DNA of 6,788 nucleotides, from NCBI GenBank assembly GCA_946405475.1, contig CAMJHI010000124.1, positions 1-6,788 of the forward strand, given 5' to 3'. The stretch is from an uncultured Clostridia bacterium. Its GTDB lineage: Bacteria; Bacillota; Clostridia; Oscillospirales; Acutalibacteraceae. The position numbers were made by a program, and so were the translations under genes. A model generated the notes under the pieces. The model was not told where the DNA came from. It worked only from the letters and a program-made list of their open reading frames with translations, and ran no database searches. Shown here one piece after another: positions 1 through 5,977 of the stretch. How positions within the stretch are numbered: position 1 is the stretch's first letter; each line of letters begins with the position of its first letter.

Positions 1-71
1 AAAAGCTGGAACCTTGGTGGGCATACCGATATATGATCAGTAGTAGAGGTGCGACATTGGAGCTAATGCAC

Positions 72-602
72 ATGGACTACCACAAAATGGTTATTCGACC
101 TGATGAAGACTATTTCTGCATCCCGGACACGACCTTTGCGGTTGTACAACATGACGCCAAGACAATGTCGATTGAGGAATATGCCCAATACATAGGAAAA
201 ACCGAGGCCTCCATCAGGCAGGCGTTACGGCGCGGCAAGTACAGATCCGCATTCAAGATGGGTCAGGAGTGGAGAATCTCAGCACTATGCCAGCCGAACG
301 TTGAGCGTGGCTACAGTCACGGCGCTTATGAATGGCACACAAGTTTGGTTGGAGTACCGGGCGGCTTTGAGTATATTAAAGACCCAGGATTTGCGGATCT
401 TAATCAGGACGATACCGACAAGCAGTCCTTTACGGTATATGTGTATTCTTGGGATAGGCAAGAAGGTCACTTCCACCAACTTGACAAAGTGGAGATGGAA
501 AGGCTTGAGCATTTTCTCATAGCTAATCCACTTGTGATATTTAAGGACGACGAAAAAATCTATGACAAAAGGAGAAAAACAAATGCGCAGGAACATGAAT
601 GA
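72..602 (+). CDS. hypothetical protein with helix-turn-helix-like segment
   Basis: The function is unknown. From the ATG at 72 the protein has 176 residues. Residues about 33-70 read like a small helix-turn-helix of the excisionase/MerR-like kind: SIEEYAQYIGKTEASIRQAL, then a basic RRGKY turn and a GQEWRIS strand. DNA binding is therefore plausible but inferred. The remainder (about 80-176) is aromatic and acidic and ends in a lysine/arginine-rich tail; I recognise no family there. I chose ATG 72 because GGAG at 59-62 lies 9 nt upstream. In-frame ATGs at 33 and 66 have no well-spaced Shine-Dalgarno. The frame has no stop back to base 3, so a start beyond the left edge cannot be excluded. The next gene overlaps its end by 20 nt, implying co-transcription. 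GC is lower than in the genes right of the tRNA. Confidence 0.65.
   Translation: MDYHKMVIRPDEDYFCIPDTTFAVVQHDAKTMSIEEYAQYIGKTEASIRQALRRGKYRSAFKMGQEWRISALCQPNVERGYSHGAYEWHTSLVGVPGGFEYIKDPGFADLNQDDTDKQSFTVYVYSWDRQEGHFHQLDKVEMERLEHFLIANPLVIFKDDEKIYDKRRKTNAQEHE
571..574 (+). promoter_or_regulatory. ribosome binding site fixing the start of the second gene
   Basis: GGAG in an A-rich stretch lies 8 nt before the ATG at 583. It also lies inside the longer in-frame ORF that opens at ATG 562, which argues for 583 over 562 as the start. Confidence 0.6.
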
Positions 603-1041
603 CAGGGTCCCTGTTAAGGGGACCGTTTCAAGGGCTACAGCAGAAGCAATGCTGCGCGGCGAGATTGAGTCCAATAACGGACTTCGCAAGAGCTCTGGGA
701 GACGGAGTTGGAACCCTGAACAGCCAGAGTTTGAGCTGGATTATGGTTCAACTTTCGGTCAGATGGTAGCTCCGGCTTTTAAGCTGGCAGGGAGTAACGC
801 ACTTTTGTGCTTTGTATTTGAGGATTTGATTCCTGCGGGCAGATATCTTTTCCGCACGGAAGTCGTCCCAGCGGCAAAACGGAAACTCCATGAATTAACG
901 AACGGCAAGCATAAACCTGCCAAGATTATCGAAGCAGAGAGTACGGAAGATGTTCCGAGCATTGCGGAACCAGTTGCGGTCACTCCATCGAATAAAATCA
1001 TTAGTCTTGCTGATTATCGGAAGGCTGTAAATCAGCAATGA
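583..1041 (+). CDS. hypothetical protein, coupled to the upstream HTH-like gene
   Basis: I do not recognise this 152-residue protein. It has a basic N-terminus (MRRNMNDR), a middle part with a moderately hydrophobic stretch (residues about 65-85, including ALLCFVFEDLIPAG) that is too broken by charge for a confident membrane helix, a Lys/Glu-rich segment and a proline/valine-rich linker. It ends with a short IISLADYRKA element. There is no signal peptide. The start at ATG 583 follows GGAG by 8 nt; an in-frame ATG at 562 is possible but lacks a ribosome site. The 20-nt overlap with the preceding gene suggests translational coupling. A terminator about 70 nt downstream makes this the last gene of its unit. 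It may belong to accessory or mobile DNA, as neither gene looks housekeeping. Confidence 0.6.
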   Translation: MRRNMNDRVPVKGTVSRATAEAMLRGEIESNNGLRKSSGRRSWNPEQPEFELDYGSTFGQMVAPAFKLAGSNALLCFVFEDLIPAGRYLFRTEVVPAAKRKLHELTNGKHKPAKIIEAESTEDVPSIAEPVAVTPSNKIISLADYRKAVNQQ

Positions 1042-1112
1042 GCCGAAAGAAGTCTTTGTTATCGTTAAATTTCGTAACGCTGATGATGCCGAGGCCCCTA
1101 TAAAAGCAGAAT

Positions 1113-1150
1113 TCCTGAGCCGAGAGACCCCCCGGTTCAGGATTTTTCTT
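1113..1150 (+). terminator. rho-independent terminator after the orphan gene pair
   Basis: A 10-bp stem, TCCTGAGCCG (1113-1122) with CGGTTCAGGA (1133-1142), has one G-U pair and a 10-nt loop. It is followed by TTTTTCTT (1143-1150), an orientation suited to plus-strand transcription. Confidence 0.8.
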
Positions 1151-1210
1151 GTGGTCCGATTTATGGAAATGCTGAAAACAGTCCATTATCACGGTATTTT
1201 CGGTGTTTTA

Positions 1211-1254
1211 GGGCAAAAATATAGGATTGCTATCTTGTTAAAATAGCAATCCTA
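1211..1254 (-). terminator. rho-independent terminator of tRNA-Ser
   Basis: A perfect 12-bp inverted repeat (TAGGATTGCTAT at 1222-1233, ATAGCAATCCTA at 1243-1254) has a 9-nt loop. On the minus strand it is followed by TATTTTTG. It begins 3 nt beyond the encoded CCA end of the tRNA. Confidence 0.85.
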
Positions 1255-1257
1255 AGA

Positions 1258-1350
1258 TGGCGGAGAGTAAGAGATTCGAACTCTTGATACCGCTTTAACA
1301 GTATACACGATTTCCAATCGTGCTCCTTCGACCAGCTCGGACAACTCTCC
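1258..1350 (-). tRNA. tRNA-Ser(GGA)
   Basis: Read on the minus strand, all parts of a class II tRNA are present. The acceptor stem GGAGAGT pairs with ACTCTCC over 7 bp. There is a D-arm with TCC/GGA stem. The anticodon stem CACGA/TCGTG carries the loop TTGGAAA, giving anticodon GGA (reads UCC and UCU). The long variable arm ATACTG/CGGTAT is typical of serine. The T-arm AAGAG/CTCTT has loop TTCGAAT. The discriminator is G and the CCA end is encoded. The gene has its own promoter and terminator, so it is a single-gene unit. Its 3' end points toward the lower-GC orphan genes. Confidence 0.97.
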
Positions 1351-1369
1351 GTGTTGCTCAACGAAAGGC

Positions 1370-1398
1370 ATTATACACGATTCTGCCGAAAAAAGCAA
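1370..1398 (-). promoter_or_regulatory. promoter of tRNA-Ser
   Basis: On the minus strand, TTGCTT (1393-1398), a 17-bp spacer and a perfect TATAAT (1370-1375) lie about 20 bp before the mature tRNA 5' end, leaving a leader of roughly 13 nt. An A/T-rich tract sits upstream of the -35 (about 1403-1425), compatible with an UP element. Confidence 0.85.
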
Positions 1399-1447
1399 GC
1401 CCTTTTTCATAAAAAATCAAACTTTTCGGTTCTGCAGCGTTTTGATT

Positions 1448-1484
1448 AAAAAACGATTGCCGGACCGTGCAGACCCGGCAATCG
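1448..1484 (-). terminator. rho-independent terminator of the aconitase/isocitrate dehydrogenase operon
   Basis: A perfect 10-bp stem (CGATTGCCGG at 1454-1463, CCGGCAATCG at 1475-1484) with an 11-nt loop is followed on the minus strand by six T residues (1448-1453). It starts 13 nt after the stop of the operon's last gene. Confidence 0.92.
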
Positions 1485-1497
1485 TGCAGCATATAAC

Positions 1498-1842
1498 TTA
1501 TTCCGTTTTCAGCATGGCTTCAAAATCGGCGTCCGATTTGCGCAGGATCGCGCGGTTGCGCTCCGGCAGGTTCCGCAGCGCCTCCACAGCCTTGTCGTAA
1601 TCCTTGGCTTTCACCTGAATGGTGCTGTTGTGCGCGTCATGGATATCAAAGAAATTGGCCAGAAGACCCATGTATTTCTTCTTGATGCGGTAGGGGATCT
1701 CCGCCTGCTGCAGGCAGTTCGTCGTCCAGATCTTCGCGTTGAGCGATTCTGCCGTAGCCAGATGCTTCCAGCCCAGCTTCAGGCTTTTCTTTTCTTTGCT
1801 TTGATCTTTTTCTTTTTTCTTCATCGTCTTACCCTTACTCAT
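1498..1842 (-). CDS. small lysine-rich protein, possibly DUF2007-like, third gene of the aconitase operon
   Basis: This 114-residue protein has no assigned function. Residues 1-25 are strongly basic and low in complexity (KKKEKDQSKEKK). Residues about 31-93 resemble the DUF2007 / putative signal-transducing fold by eye: an initial helix with AEIPYRI, a variable loop, a strand (STIQVKAKDY), then a helix DKAVEALRNL. This is a pattern impression, not a search result. There is no signal peptide or membrane segment. The ATG overlaps the TGA of the isocitrate dehydrogenase gene (ATGA), and no good ribosome site precedes it, so translation would depend on coupling. An alternative in-frame ATG at 1824 (108 residues) has AAGGG 7 nt upstream. 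A terminator follows directly. The context suggests a role linked to the two enzymes, but this is inference. Confidence 0.75.
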   Translation of the reverse strand: MSKGKTMKKKEKDQSKEKKSLKLGWKHLATAESLNAKIWTTNCLQQAEIPYRIKKKYMGLLANFFDIHDAHNSTIQVKAKDYDKAVEALRNLPERNRAILRKSDADFEAMLKTE

Positions 1843-3008
1843 TCATTCAGGTTGGTGATGGTTTCCATCAGATAGTTGCCGAATTCTTCGCAGGTGCAGC
1901 CGTCCTCGCGGCCGGTGATGGCCATTTTCGCGTCGGCGGCGGTGCAGATGTCAAGCGCCTTTTCCAGCGCGGCGGCTTTGTCCTGATAGCCGATGTGGTT
2001 GAGCAGCATGACGGTGGCGCGCAGCATGGAGCAGGGGTCGGCATAAGCGCCGCGGCCTTCCTTGATCATGCGGGGCGCGGAGCCGTGGATGGCCTCGAAC
2101 ATGGCGTATTTTTTGCCGATGTTCGCGCTGCCGGCGGTGCCCACGCCGCCCTGGAATTCGGCGGCCTCGTCGGTGATGATGTCGCCGTACAGGTTGGGCA
2201 GAACGAACACCTTGAAATCTCTGCGGCGCTTTTCGTCGATGAGCTTGGCGGTGGTGATGTCGATGTACCACTCATCCGTGACGATCTCGGGGTATTCCTC
2301 GCCGATGCGTTTGCAGATGTTGAGGAACTTGCCGTCTGTCGTTTTGATGATATTGGCTTTTGTGATAATGGAAACGCGGCCCTTGCCGTTGTCTCTGGCA
2401 TAGTTGTAAGCCAGCCGCGCGATGCGCTCCGTGCCCTCGGTGGTGGTCACGACAAAGTCGGTGGCCAGCTCGTCCGTCACGTTCACGCCCTTGGAGCCCA
2501 CGGCGTAAGCGCCTTCGGTGTTTTCACGGAAGAACGCCCAGTCGATGCCCTGCTCGGGGATCTTCACGGGGCGCAGGTTGCAGAACAGGTCGAGCGCCTT
2601 GCGCATGGCGACGTTGGCGCTTTCGATGTTCGGCCACGGGTCGCCCGCCTGCGGGGTCGTGGTCGGCCCCTTGAGGATGACGTGGCAGGCCTTGAGCTGT
2701 TCCATCACGTCGTCGGGGATGGCCTTGTTGGCGGCCACGCGGTTTTCGATGGTCAGCCCGTCGATCTCTTTGAACACGACCTTGCCGCTTTCGACCTCGT
2801 CCTTGAGCAGGAAGCGAAGCATGCGCTCGGACTCTTTGCAGATGATCGGCCCGATGCCGTCGCCGCCGCAAATGCCGATGACGATGGTGTCAAGCGCTTT
2901 GTAATCGACGAAATCGCCGACCGCCTTGATGCGTTCGTTGCGTTCGAGCTGCTCGCGCAGGAGCTGTTCGTATTTGGCGCTTGCCGCTTTGATTTGTTCT
3001 TCAAACAT
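1839..3008 (-). CDS. icd: isocitrate/isopropylmalate-family dehydrogenase, probable isocitrate dehydrogenase
   Basis: The predicted enzyme oxidatively decarboxylates isocitrate to 2-oxoglutarate in the cytoplasm, making NAD(P)H. It has 389 residues, somewhat short of E. coli Icd. Family features are clear: GICGGDGIGP (45-54), GPTTTP (114-119), the substrate motif S130-x-N132-x-x-x-R136 with R146, RENTEGAYA (161-169), KANIIK (217-222) and PNLYGDIITDEAA (271-283) supplying D276 and D280. The serine/asparagine at 130/132 matches isocitrate rather than isopropylmalate enzymes, and the adjacent aconitase agrees. The cofactor loop after HGSAP (308-312) is unusual: R313-M314 and about three extra residues before the conserved proline, unlike the Lys-Tyr of NADP enzymes or Asp-Ile of NAD enzymes, so coenzyme choice is open. 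ATG 3008 follows AAGGG by 9 nt and lies 5 nt after the aconitase stop. Confidence 0.93.
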   Translation of the reverse strand: MFEEQIKAASAKYEQLLREQLERNERIKAVGDFVDYKALDTIVIGICGGDGIGPIICKESERMLRFLLKDEVESGKVVFKEIDGLTIENRVAANKAIPDDVMEQLKACHVILKGPTTTPQAGDPWPNIESANVAMRKALDLFCNLRPVKIPEQGIDWAFFRENTEGAYAVGSKGVNVTDELATDFVVTTTEGTERIARLAYNYARDNGKGRVSIITKANIIKTTDGKFLNICKRIGEEYPEIVTDEWYIDITTAKLIDEKRRRDFKVFVLPNLYGDIITDEAAEFQGGVGTAGSANIGKKYAMFEAIHGSAPRMIKEGRGAYADPCSMLRATVMLLNHIGYQDKAAALEKALDICTAADAKMAITGREDGCTCEEFGNYLMETITNLNE

Positions 3009-3013
3009 GGTGA

Positions 3014-4951
3014 TCAGCCCTTTCCGTTTTCTCTGGTGTAATTCAGCAGACCGCCGGCGAGGATCATCTCGCGCTGACGGGCCGACAGGTCGTACGTGAG
3101 TTCATAGGTCTCGTTTTTGGTTTTGTTGATCATGGTCGCGTTTTCGCCGTTTGCGATCGCCGCGCGCACGTTCGGCAGCTCCAGCTCGTCATAGGCGTCG
3201 ATCTTGTCGTAATCGGCTTCGTTGACAAAGTTGAAGGGGATGATGCCGGCGTTGACAAGGTTGGCCGCATGAATGCGGGCGAACGACTTGGTCACAACGG
3301 CCTTGATGCCAAGATACAGCGGTACCAGCGCCGCGTGCTCGCGCGAGGAGCCCTGCCCGTAGTTCGCGCCGCCGATGATGATGCCGCCGTTTTCGCGCTT
3401 GCAGTTTTCGGCGAAGTTTTCATCGCACTGCCGGAAGCAGAAATTGGACAGGAACGGGATGTTGGAACGATAGGGGAGGATCTTCGCGCCCGCGGGCATG
3501 ATGTGGTCGGTCGTGATGTTGTCGCCGACTTTGAGGATCGCTTTTTTGGCAATGCTTTCCGGCAGCGCCTCGCTGACCGGGAACGGCTTGATGTTCGGGC
3601 CGTATTTGATTTCGACACTGTCCGCGTCTTTTTCCTCCGCAGGCAGGGCGATCATGTTGTCGTTGATGAGGAATTGCTGCGGCATTTCAACCTGCGGCGC
3701 GTCGCCCAGCGTGCGCGGGTCGGTCAGTACGCCGGTAATGGCGCTGGCGGCGGCGACTTCGGGGCTGACCAGATAAATGCCGGCGTCCGCCGTGCCGGAA
3801 CGGCCTTCAAAGTTGCGGTTGAAGGTGCGCAGGGAAACGCCCTTGCTGTTGGGCGACTGCCCCATGCCGATGCACGGGCCGCAGGCGGATTCGAGGATGC
3901 GCGCGCCCGCGCCGATCATGTCGGCCAGCGCGCCGTTGAGCGAGAGCATGTTGAGAACCTGCTTCGAGCCGGGCGCGATGGACAGGCTCACGTCGGGGTG
4001 AACGGTCTTGCCCTTGAGAATGGCCGCCACCTTGAGCATATCCATGAGCGACGAATTGGTGCAGGAACCGATGCAGACCTGATCGATCCTGATCGGACCG
4101 ATCTCGTTCACGGTCTTGACCTTGTCGGGCATGTGGGGCATGGCCGCCATCGGCTCCAGCTTGGATAAGTCGATGTCGATGATCTTTTCATATTCTGCGT
4201 CGTCGTCCGCCTTCAGCTCGCACCAGTCTTCGGCGCGGCCCTGCGCGGTGAGGAACGCCAGCGTGTTTTCATCCGACGGGAACACCGAGGTGGTCGCGCC
4301 GAGCTCCGCGCCCATGTTGGTGATGGTCGCGCGCTCCGGCACGGTGAGCGTTTTCACACCCTCGCCGCCGTATTCGATGATGCGCCCGACGCCGCCCTTG
4401 ACGCTGAGAATGCGCAGCACTTCCAGAATAACGTCCTTCGCGGCGACCCACGGGCTGAGTCGGCCGGTCAGGTTTACTTTGAGCACCTTGGGCATATTGA
4501 TGTAATACGTGCCGCCGCCCATGGCCACGGCCACGTCCATGCCGCCCGCGCCCATGGCCAGCATGCCGATGCCGCCGCCGGTGGGCGTGTGGCTGTCGGA
4601 GCCGATCAGCGTCTTGCCGGGCTTGCCGAAGCGCTCCAGATGCACCTGATGGCAAATGCCGTTGCCGGGGCGGGAATAGCGCAGGCCGCGCTTTTTGGCG
4701 ACGCTCTGAATAAAGCGGTGATCGTCGGCGTTTTCAAACCCGTTCTGCAGGGTGTTGTGGTCGATGTAAGCAACGGAAAGCTCCGTTTTGACGCGCGGCA
4801 CGCCCATGGCTTCAAATTCCAGATAAGCCATTGTGCCGGTCGCGTCCTGCGTCAGCGTCTGGTCGATTTTCAGCCCGATCTCGGCGCCGGGGATCATCTC
4901 GCCGCTGACAAGATGCGAGCGGATCAGTTTTTGCGCAATGTTGTAACCCAT
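3014..4951 (-). CDS. aconitate hydratase (Aquifex-type)
   Basis: Aconitase interconverts citrate and isocitrate through cis-aconitate. At 645 residues it fits the shorter bacterial 'Aquifex-type' group rather than the roughly 900-residue AcnA. Residues 118-146 hold the SDSHTPTGGGIGMLAMGAGG motif and following glycines. The [4Fe-4S] ligands are C297 (IGSCTNS), C357 and C360 (ACGPCIGMG). The C-terminal swivel domain shows GDNITTDH (476-483) and the active-site loop NYGQGSSREHA (530-540). With both domains in one chain and these lengths, it is not the separate large subunit LeuC. The start is firm: AGGAGG (4959-4964) is 7 nt upstream of ATG. It is first in an operon with the isocitrate dehydrogenase, whose ribosome site overlaps the end of this gene. 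The product is expected to be oxygen-sensitive through the Fe-S cluster. Confidence 0.97.
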   Translation of the reverse strand: MGYNIAQKLIRSHLVSGEMIPGAEIGLKIDQTLTQDATGTMAYLEFEAMGVPRVKTELSVAYIDHNTLQNGFENADDHRFIQSVAKKRGLRYSRPGNGICHQVHLERFGKPGKTLIGSDSHTPTGGGIGMLAMGAGGMDVAVAMGGGTYYINMPKVLKVNLTGRLSPWVAAKDVILEVLRILSVKGGVGRIIEYGGEGVKTLTVPERATITNMGAELGATTSVFPSDENTLAFLTAQGRAEDWCELKADDDAEYEKIIDIDLSKLEPMAAMPHMPDKVKTVNEIGPIRIDQVCIGSCTNSSLMDMLKVAAILKGKTVHPDVSLSIAPGSKQVLNMLSLNGALADMIGAGARILESACGPCIGMGQSPNSKGVSLRTFNRNFEGRSGTADAGIYLVSPEVAAASAITGVLTDPRTLGDAPQVEMPQQFLINDNMIALPAEEKDADSVEIKYGPNIKPFPVSEALPESIAKKAILKVGDNITTDHIMPAGAKILPYRSNIPFLSNFCFRQCDENFAENCKRENGGIIIGGANYGQGSSREHAALVPLYLGIKAVVTKSFARIHAANLVNAGIIPFNFVNEADYDKIDAYDELELPNVRAAIANGENATMINKTKNETYELTYDLSARQREMILAGGLLNYTRENGKG

Positions 4952-4981
4952 TTTCGTTCCTCCTCAAGATATACCACGTTT

Positions 4982-5010
4982 ATCATAAAACGAACCCAAC
5001 CTTTTGTCAA
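4982..5010 (-). promoter_or_regulatory. promoter of the aconitase/isocitrate dehydrogenase operon
   Basis: On the minus strand, a perfect -35 TTGACA (5005-5010), a 17-bp spacer and TATGAT (4982-4987, five of six consensus bases) predict a start near 4975. The leader would be about 24 nt and contain the AGGAGG ribosome site. A near-palindrome TTTAT-C-ATAAA (4979-4989) covers the -10 and could be an operator, but none is proven. Confidence 0.88.
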
Positions 5011-5032
5011 TTGTATGCGTCAGAATTTTAAT
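5004..5032 (+). promoter_or_regulatory. candidate promoter of uppP-ftsK
   Basis: TTGTCA (5004-5009), a 17-bp spacer and TTTAAT (5027-5032) would start transcription near 5039, leaving a leader of about 50 nt with the GGAGG ribosome site intact. Its -35 overlaps the -35 of the divergent aconitase promoter by five bases. A 15-bp inverted repeat (5024-5038) covers its -10. Confidence 0.5.
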
Positions 5033-5049
5033 AAAATTTACGCTTACAG

Positions 5050-5078
5050 TTGAAGAAAGCAATAAAAACTGCTATAAT
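5050..5078 (+). promoter_or_regulatory. alternative promoter-like sequence just before uppP
   Basis: TTGAAG (5050-5055), a 17-bp spacer and a perfect TATAAT (5073-5078) form a good match. The expected start near 5085 would lie after the GGAGG ribosome site, giving an almost leaderless uppP message. It is either a weak or unusual promoter or coincidence. Confidence 0.3.
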
Positions 5079-5083
5079 GGAGG
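5079..5083 (+). promoter_or_regulatory. ribosome binding site fixing the uppP start
   Basis: GGAGG lies 8 nt before ATG 5092. This selects 5092 over the in-frame TTG at 5050, which would add 14 residues not typical of the family's N-terminus. Confidence 0.8.
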
Positions 5084-5091
5084 CTGGTATT

Positions 5092-5949
5092 ATGTCGATC
5101 GTTCAGGCGATCCTTCTCGGCGCGGCACAGGGGCTCACGGAGTTTTTGCCCGTATCCAGCAGCGGGCACCTGTCGGTACTGCAGCACTTTTTTCACGTCA
5201 GCGAAAATGCGCTGTTGTTTGACGTGGTTCTGCATCTCGGCACGCTTGCGGCGGTTCTCGTCGTCTATCGCAAAACGCTCGCCGCGCTGCTGGGCGAAGC
5301 GGTGCAGGTGTCGATCGACCTTGTCAGGGGTCGGCTGCGCCGCGAAGAAAAAAACGAAACCAGACGGCTGCTGTTTCACTTGTTTCTGGCTTGTCTTCCG
5401 CTGCTGCTGTTGCTGCTGCCCGTCGGGTACGGTCGGCGGCTGATGGATCTCGGCGCGGCTCTCGCGCAGGATCAGACGATCCTGCCGGAAGGCTGCTGCT
5501 TTATCGCGACCGGGTGCTTGCTGCTGCTCAGCGGCAGACGAAACCGAAGCGAAAAACCGCTCACCGTCCGTTCGGCTTTGGCGATCGGTGCGGCGCAGCT
5601 TTTCGCGGCGCTGTTTCCGGGTCTTTCGCGTTCCGGCTCCACCATTGGTGTTGGGCTGTTGTGCGGCGTTGAGCGAAGCAGGGCGGTTTCGTTTTCGTTT
5701 CTGCTCGGCGTCCCGGCCGTGCTGGCGGCGAACGTGCTGGAGCTTGTCGATTGCTTTCGGCAGGGCGCCGTCGTTGATTGGCTGACGCTGCTTTGCGGCG
5801 GCGTGACCGCGGCAGTCGTGGGCGTGTTTTCCATTCGCCTGATCGAAAAGCTGGTTCAGAAAGATCGTTTCAAATGGTTTGGCTGCTATTGTCTGGTTGT
5901 CGGCGCGGCCGTGATCGCCGCTGCCGTTTTTGAAAGATTATACGGTTGA
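5092..5949 (+). CDS. uppP: undecaprenyl-diphosphate phosphatase (UppP/BacA)
   Basis: This integral membrane enzyme removes a phosphate from undecaprenyl diphosphate, recycling the lipid carrier for peptidoglycan and other wall polymers; the family also confers bacitracin tolerance. The protein has 285 residues (E. coli has 273). The first signature is GLTEFLPVSSSGH (14-26) with E17, S22-S24 and H26. The second is FPGLSRSGSTIGVG (175-188) with the essential-type R180. Several hydrophobic segments fit the family's multi-pass topology (about 41-60, 93-110, 132-147, 161-175, 200-219, 231-250, 262-280). A charged loop lies at 78-92. Q13 stands where E. coli has its first acidic residue; I expect this to be a tolerated family variant. 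The downstream translocase gene begins 28 nt after the stop with no terminator between, so the two are probably co-transcribed. Confidence 0.96.
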   Translation: MSIVQAILLGAAQGLTEFLPVSSSGHLSVLQHFFHVSENALLFDVVLHLGTLAAVLVVYRKTLAALLGEAVQVSIDLVRGRLRREEKNETRRLLFHLFLACLPLLLLLLPVGYGRRLMDLGAALAQDQTILPEGCCFIATGCLLLLSGRRNRSEKPLTVRSALAIGAAQLFAALFPGLSRSGSTIGVGLLCGVERSRAVSFSFLLGVPAVLAANVLELVDCFRQGAVVDWLTLLCGGVTAAVVGVFSIRLIEKLVQKDRFKWFGCYCLVVGAAVIAAAVFERLYG

Positions 5950-5977
5950 CAGTTCAAAATATCGGAAGGAAAAAAAC

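Noticed and set aside
285..689. 134-codon minus-strand open frame across the two orphan genes
   Set aside because: It is antisense to two overlapping genes that both have ribosome sites.
1038..1103. 21-codon micro-ORF whose ATG overlaps the stop of the second orphan gene
   Set aside because: The ATGA overlap is suggestive, but there is no ribosome site and the product is very short with no recognisable features.
1001..1192. 63-codon minus-strand open frame between the second orphan gene and tRNA-Ser
   Set aside because: It runs through the terminator hairpin and into the 3' end of a real gene, and its sequence has no recognisable features.
1995..3041. Long plus-strand open frame (348 codons) antisense to the isocitrate dehydrogenase gene
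   Set aside because: The opposite strand encodes an unmistakable enzyme. The shadow frame is Ala/Gly/Val/Asp-rich, as expected from antisense of high-GC codons, and has no ribosome site that I could find.
3269..4168. Long plus-strand open frame (299 codons) antisense to aconitase
   Set aside because: Same high-GC shadow effect; the aconitase motifs lie on the minus strand.
1839..4951. Reading the enzyme pair as leucine biosynthesis (LeuC/LeuB)
   Set aside because: The hydratase contains both catalytic and swivel domains in one 645-residue chain, and the dehydrogenase carries the isocitrate-type S-x-N motif.
5050..5091. TTG at 5050 as start of uppP
   Set aside because: ATG 5092 has GGAGG at 8 nt and gives the usual N-terminus; the extra 14 residues overlap promoter-like sequence.
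5945..5950. TTGACA at the end of uppP as a promoter for the translocase gene
   Set aside because: No -10-like hexamer lies 16-18 bp downstream; the region is the ribosome site and an A-run.
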